Below, one piece after another: positions 63,022 through 64,000 of a DNA stretch of 64,000 bases; the stretch's first letter is position 1, and the number at the start of each line of letters is the position of its first letter. Location of the stretch: assembly GCA_964275345.1 (NCBI GenBank), contig CAXYBK010000003.1:496001-560000 (forward strand), in the 5' to 3' direction. The notes under the pieces are model-generated. The model worked only from the letters and a program-made list of their open reading frames with translations. It ran no database searches and was not told the DNA's origin. This DNA comes from MED-G78 sp964275345. Lineage in GTDB: Bacteria; Pseudomonadota; Gammaproteobacteria; Magnimaribacterales; D2472. Made by a program: the position numbers and the translations under genes.

Positions 63022-63261
63022 ATGAATTTAAAACTCACACTTCAATCGATCACAACTTTTCTTAATAAGTTAACAAAATTATTAATACCTTTAGTGCTAG
63101 TAGCACTGCTTATGGGTATCATATTGGGAACAGAAACTCCATTTGTAGGAGATGTTTATAAGAATGTAGCAGATATATTAAACATGTTGGGAGAGGATGC
63201 TCTTCTTGCTTTAATATCCATAGTTATTATTCTTACTTATCTTAAAGAAAGACTAAGTTAG
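63022..63261 (+). CDS. Small membrane protein (79 aa), probable paralogue of the 62745 gene
   Basis: Layout as in the preceding gene: polar/basic lead (MNLKLTLQSITTFLNKLTK), hydrophobic helix (~20-36, LLIPLVLVALLMGIILG), loop GTETPFVGDVYKNV, amphipathic stretch, second helix (~60-74, LLALISIVIILTYL), then KERLS. Aligned by eye the pair shares GI-x2-G-x-E-x(2-3)-F-x2-(N/D)-V and a late L-x-x-L-(L/I)…IV-L pattern. No SD is visible before ATG 63022; only A-rich sequence. Unknown function. Confidence 0.65.
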   Translation: MNLKLTLQSITTFLNKLTKLLIPLVLVALLMGIILGTETPFVGDVYKNVADILNMLGEDALLALISIVIILTYLKERLS

Positions 63262-63274
63262 ATCTGTTCTTTCT

Positions 63275-63297
63275 AGAAAAAAAAATTTCTTTTTTTT
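63275..63297 (+). terminator. Weak intrinsic terminator after the second small gene
   Basis: AGAAA (63275-63279) can pair with TTTCT (63286-63290) over a six-A loop, followed by a T run to 63297. The A-run before it could serve the opposite strand, ending the tRNA-Met transcript. Confidence 0.4.
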
Positions 63298-63355
63298 ATA
63301 CACACCACTATTCTTATACTTTAATAAATAAAGTTTATTTATGGTATTTAAAATA

Positions 63356-63432
63356 TGGTGGTTATGGGTGGACTTGAACCACCGACCCCGGCATTATGAA
63401 TGCCGTGCTCTAACCAGCTGAGCTACATAACC
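63356..63432 (-). tRNA. tRNA-Met, elongator (anticodon CAT)
   Basis: 77 nt including encoded CCA (minus strand). Acceptor GGTTATG pairs fully with CATAACC, anticodon arm CGGCA-TTCATAA-TGCCG, T arm GGTGG-TTCAAGT-CCACC. Full 1-72 pairing excludes the initiator. The GGGGTC variable region resembles elongator tRNA-Met more than the lysidine-modified tRNA-Ile2, which has the same anticodon; the latter is not fully excluded. Confidence 0.88.
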
Positions 63433-63441
63433 ATGCGTAGA

Positions 63442-63469
63442 ATGATAGTTGCTAAAATTTAAGAGTCAA
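63442..63469 (-). promoter_or_regulatory. Promoter for tRNA-Met
   Basis: On the minus strand, -35 TTGACT (63469-63464) and -10 TATCAT (63447-63442), each 5/6 to consensus, 16 bp apart. Predicted start near 63435, directly at the tRNA 5' end. Confidence 0.7.
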
Positions 63470-63488
63470 TATCTTTATATAATTAACC

Positions 63489-64000
63489 TTAGACATTGAA
63501 TTTAAAATGAATAACATCACCATCTTTAACAATATATTCTTTTCCTTCTAAGCGCCATTTACCATTCTCTTTAGCGCCTGCTTCACCTTTATTTGTAATG
63601 TAGTCATCAAAAGCAATTACCTCAGCTTTGATAAATCCTCTTTCAAAATCTGTATGAATTACCCCAGCAGCATTTGGTGCTGAGGCATTTAATGGAATAG
63701 TCCATGCTCTAATTTCTTGAGGCCCCGCTGTAAAGTAGGTTTGGAGCCCAAGTATTTCATAGCCTTTAAATATAACTTTATTTAATACAGGCTCATCCAT
63801 CTCCATTAACTCAAGATATTCACTTCTTTCTTCATCTTCCAATAAAGCTATTTCTTGTTCAATTTTAATAAAGGTCGGAACAACATCATGATTTAAATTT
63901 CTTGCAAAATCTTCAAGACTATTAAGTAATTCTTTTGATCTTGAGTCATCAGATACATTTGCAATATAAAACATAGGTTTGATTGTTAGCAGATGAAGAC
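63489..64000 (-). CDS. ychF: Redox-regulated ribosome-binding ATPase YchF, C-terminal part (5' end outside window)
   Basis: Obg-related P-loop ATPase that binds the ribosome. The open frame continues past the internal ATG 63974 to the window edge as LLTIKPMFYIANV, the family's G4-like region (LLTxKPxxYIANV), so the gene is incomplete here. LNKVIFKGYEILGLQTYFTAGPQEIRAWTI, GVIHTDFERGFIKAEVIAFDDYI and YIVKDGDVIHFKFNV form the C-terminal TGS-type domain. Nothing else is seen between it and tRNA-Met except that tRNA's promoter. Confidence 0.95.
   Translation of the reverse strand, partial: LHLLTIKPMFYIANVSDDSRSKELLNSLEDFARNLNHDVVPTFIKIEQEIALLEDEERSEYLELMEMDEPVLNKVIFKGYEILGLQTYFTAGPQEIRAWTIPLNASAPNAAGVIHTDFERGFIKAEVIAFDDYITNKGEAGAKENGKWRLEGKEYIVKDGDVIHFKFNV

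Overview
The window is strongly A+T-rich, densely packed chromosomal DNA. Intergenic gaps are mostly 0-50 bp, many genes overlap by a few bases, and no stretch of more than 300 bp lacks a gene. Protein sequences and gene order (rpsB-tsf-pyrH-frr-uppS-cdsA-dxr-rseP-bamA-skp-lpxD-fabZ-lpxA-lpxB-rnhB-dnaE-accA-tilS; pepA-valS beside lptFG; secG-leuU-metY-rimP-nusA-infB-rbfA-truB-rpsO-pnp) are gammaproteobacterial. Low GC, compactness, short versions of several enzymes and a Gram-negative outer-membrane toolkit point to a streamlined free-living marine gammaproteobacterium, most likely of the SAR86 type. That placement is inference from recall of gene order and composition, not from a search.

Layout. 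1-19685: one long plus-strand run from the end of dapB through translation (rpsB, tsf, frr), UMP kinase, isoprenoid and phospholipid precursors (uppS, cdsA, dxr), envelope proteolysis and beta-barrel assembly (rseP, bamA, skp), lipid A synthesis (lpxD, fabZ, lpxA, lpxB), then rnhB, dnaE, accA and tilS. 19686-24142: a mixed block with a crotonase-fold enzyme, leuA (minus), a divergent holD followed by rimI, a glutathione peroxidase (minus) and an ElaA-type acetyltransferase. 24196-29935: a large FG-GAP lipoprotein followed by astA-astD-astB for arginine catabolism. 29941-36386: valS and pepA (minus), lptF-lptG (plus), and an RDD membrane protein (minus). 36426-43359: a peptide transporter, a 41-residue basic ORF, then dapE-dapD-glnD-map on the minus strand. 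43514-53242: carA-carB, greA, rlmE-ftsH-glmM-tpiA-secG. 53257-54510: an anchored metallo-beta-lactamase-fold protein and tRNA-Leu, both reversed relative to their surroundings. 54613-62636: initiator tRNA, then rimP-nusA-infB-rbfA-truB-rpsO-pnp. 62745-63261: two tandem, apparently related small membrane proteins with their own promoter and a strong terminator between them. 63356-64000: tRNA-Met and the 3' part of ychF, both minus.

Four conserved genes (bamA, leuA, gpx, pnp) are interrupted by what read as single-base insertions or deletions. In bamA and leuA, two nearby compensating shifts bracket the stop. Because three of these genes are normally essential or biosynthetic core genes, sequence or consensus error is the leading explanation, and each gene is annotated here at full extent. 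The most interesting biological candidates are the small membrane protein pair (62745-63261), the truncated ValRS, the divergent HolD beside a missing HolC, the 48-bp minisatellite that builds the tail of ribosomal protein S2, structured leaders before rpsB and rpsO, and the inverted MBL/tRNA-Leu cassette inside an otherwise ancestral operon order.
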